Positions 61,431 through 64,000 of a stretch of 64,000 nucleotides of DNA are shown here, piece after piece. The stretch comes from Caenorhabditis elegans (lineage: Eukaryota > Nematoda > Chromadorea > Rhabditida > Rhabditidae). Every line of letters starts with the position of its first letter. Within the stretch, counting starts at the first letter, position 1. The DNA lies in assembly GCF_000002985.6 (NCBI RefSeq), contig NC_003284.9:7688001-7752000 (forward strand). Direction: 5' to 3'. The position numbers and the translations under genes are program-made. A model generated the notes under the pieces. It worked only from the letters and a program-made list of their open reading frames with translations, made no database searches and was not told the origin of the DNA.

Positions 61431-64000
61431 GCACAAATATGCAGAAAATACAGTTTATAGCTTTATCGATTCCTTAACTTTTCTTTACTCATCACCCCAA
61501 CCATGATCGTGTCGTGCAATTTCAGAGAACATCCCTCATATACCTCCCGTGATTTGAATTTTAATGTTCCTTTTTCTCCGAAGCCTCCTTCTAGCTCATT
61601 GTATCTATTTCCGGGTACACTGCTCATTTTGTTCAACATTTCTTGCTCTGCTTCAACATCCGCCTATTATCTTTTCAATAGGTACTGCTTTTGTTGAATT
61701 CTTTCTTGACACCTCCAATAAGCAAAACGACGTCGGTTTCTCTAATTGCTCCATTCTCTCTCGGATGTGCGTTTTCGTTTGAAAATTGTTGGCATGTTGC
61801 GGGATTGTCTTTTCTTTCACTTTCCAATGTGAACTGATATATATTGATGGGGTTAAACTTGAAAACTGACATATTTATATTTGCCTTCCCTACATTGCGT
61901 GGTATTTCATTCTGTATTATCACTTACGAACTTGTTCATATTTTTATTGTTTTTTCCAATCAATTTCTGAATCTTTTGATTTTTGAATTCAAATAAATTC
62001 ATTCAAAATCAAACACACTTCACACCAGTCACAAACTAATTATTTTGAGCCTTGTAAGGTGACTTTTGGGTCATCAATTGCATAACAAAAGAGCATCTCA
62101 ACAAGTTTATTCTATGATGTGTCTCCTGTTTGCCGACCAATCGAGAATCACCATTGTTACGTGACAGCATTGTTGCATATGCTATTTTATTGGCAAACAC
62201 ACTGCCACACATCGGAAGGATTTCAAGAATTACTTTGCTCCAGTGAACAGAGTTTTTTTAAAATTCTTTCTGAATTCAAAAAGTGCAATATGTCAAACTC
62301 GGTCGGATTTCCGGGCGACGAAAAGAGGTACACGAGAGGTAGAAAGTGGTGAAAAATGGAAACAGATCGCCGCAACATGTTCAATTAATTATCTTAAAGG
62401 AGGCACGCGACCGCATCAAAGACACCGCTACCTACGTGATTGCTTACTGTCATGTTCCAGTTTTTCGGTGGTTATATGTACGAGACAAGACAATGCAGTG
62501 AATTTTCACAATTGGGAGGGACACATTCTTGGTGTTCTACAAGAACGAAAAATTGCCCATAAATTCAGAAGTTTTCAGAAAAAGTTGGAAGCTTGTGTAA
62601 TATAACACCACACAAAATGGAGTTAAATGTTAATCAATTTATCCTTTTTATTTGAAAAATATGTTTTTCTCTCTATGAGCTCAGCAGCGGTTTTTTCTAA
62701 TCTTAAATGCACACGATATTATTTTTGTTATTAGTTAGTTAAAAATTAATTTTTGAGATGTGGGGTTTCAGTTAATTTATTTTTCATTACTTCTGAAAGG
62801 AAAATTGTTTGTGACGTAAAGCGTCGGTTCAATTAGTTTTAACAGTATAAATTATCCAACGCGAAAGGAGCAGAAAACTTTGTATTATCCTCAAAATTAA
62901 TTGACTTTGAAACAATTGTTATCAACATATTCATAAAAAGTTTTTAAAAGTAGATGATCCTCACCATGGCAATATCTGACAAAAACTTGAATACTCGGAA
63001 AAAAACTTAAAAATTTAAATTTCAAATGTAGGTTTGTTTAAATTTAATCAATTTTAATCGGGTTCCAGAGAGTTATCGTGAAACTAGTCAAACGAAATGC
63101 TGGAATTTTGCCTGAAATTTTTCTACTGAAATATTGTAGTAGAAATGAAGCACAAAAAATGTTATTAAAAAAACTGAAGCCTGAAATACGAAGAAACCCA
63201 ATATTGAGCAGAACCTAGTTTTTTTTTGCTTCTAAGTGTATTTTTGTTCAAATTTATTTCAAAAGCTAGACAACTAAATTGAAAAACTGTAATTGTGAAA
63301 TGTGCTGAGATTTGAAAAAAATCTTCAAAACCCTCTTGAAAAAAGAAAAATGACAATAGAACAAGTGAAACTGTTTTCAGCAATAATAGCACATGTTAAT
63401 TTTATATTGAACAGTTATTTCGATCACGACAAAACCATTTTTGTTATTTTGTTCGACTTGCAAATACAGAACAGGAATTAGCAAAGAGGGTTTAAAAAGT
63501 AATTTTCAACACCCACATTGTGGGTCCCACAACATTCATCTTGTTTTCCGAAAACCACCATAAAACACATTTTTCATTCGAAAAAAGTGAGCTCGCAGCT
63601 CAAACAAATGGGGTCAATTAAATTTCATTAAAATGTTTCAACGAACCTATTTTTGTGTTATGTATTTTTAATTTTTCAATTTTATATCGACGCAAAAATT
63701 TGAAATATTGGATGATCACAGTCTATATTTTATTCTCATTTTCCAATCTTTGATCAAAACGTAACAGTTAGTCTATTTTGAAAACATTTGATTTCCAGTT
63801 TCAAAAGTGACTCAGTTTCCCACATTGTTCAAAAAGGCGACAGTACGCGTCTTCACGTCCATTTATTATTTCAACGCGTGTCCGACAAATCTTCGGGTCG
63901 ATGTTCACCTCGTTCATGGGAATGGGGTGTCACATTAATCATGGCGGTTTGGCAAAATTTGGAAAAGCTAAATGAAACATGCTTCCCGCTTGACAAAAAA
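61431..64000. other. Downstream of ref-2 to the window end
   Basis: The ref-2 3' UTR probably runs to the AATAAA at 61992. Beyond it the sequence is AT-rich with short ORFs only. The last 180 bases are somewhat GC-richer, with CACGTCC and ACGCGTGTCCG motifs, and may be the regulatory region of a gene outside the window. Confidence 0.5.
61992..61997 (+). terminator. ref-2: Poly(A) signal candidate of ref-2
   Basis: The clearest AATAAA after the ref-2 stop, about 560 bases downstream. Confidence 0.5.

Noticed and set aside
1..64000. tRNA, rRNA, CRISPR arrays, operon-style SL2 gene clusters
   Set aside because: No tRNA B-box-like GGTTCGAATCC, no ribosomal sequence, no regularly spaced repeats, and no same-strand genes about 100 bases apart were seen.

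Overview
The window is nematode DNA and almost certainly Caenorhabditis elegans chromosome X. It is AT-rich, has many short introns with GTAAGT-type donors and TTTTCAG-type acceptors, and uses AATAAA poly(A) signals. I recognise three genes firmly (kvs-1, vit-1, ref-2), one well (set-12) and one tentatively (spp-14). The chromosome assignment comes from my knowledge of these loci; no database was searched.

Layout from left to right. (1) 1-851, minus: the 5' end of a calponin-like muscle protein gene that runs off the left edge. (2) 1269-19086, minus: kvs-1, a voltage-gated potassium channel. I rebuilt it from 14 exons whose phases all agree; it has two possible first coding exons and an unsettled 3' end. 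(3) 19126-31270: about 12 kb without a convincing gene, holding foldback elements, homopolymer runs and probable upstream regulatory DNA. (4) 31483-36609, plus: an eight-pass membrane protein of Tincar type with a Gln/Asn/Ser-rich tail. An extra coding exon at 37037-37136 would give a different C-terminus. (5) 37980-38340, plus: a small secreted saposin-like protein. (6) 39901-44943, plus: vit-1, an intact 1616-residue vitellogenin with a compact promoter carrying VPE1, VPE2/GATA, a MAB-3-like site and a TATA box. (7) 45608-48148, minus: set-12, an AWS-SET-post-SET histone methyltransferase, convergent with vit-1. (8) 51653-53094, plus: a five-exon, 361-residue gene that I do not recognise. 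(9) 57820-61430, plus: ref-2, the Zic-family five-zinc-finger transcription factor.

The genes do not form an operon or a shared pathway. The only functional proximity is that the saposin-like gene and vit-1 both look intestinal: GATA motifs lie in both upstream regions and both products are secreted. The intervals and introns are seeded with inverted-repeat (MITE-like) elements of at least three families. One family is present three times in the window, and a degenerate relative of another sits in a set-12 intron.

I found no tRNA, rRNA, CRISPR array or obvious transposase gene. The less ordinary observations are the alternative termini of kvs-1 and of the Tincar-like gene, the altered S6 proline motif of kvs-1, the unrecognised 361-residue gene, and the foldback element families.
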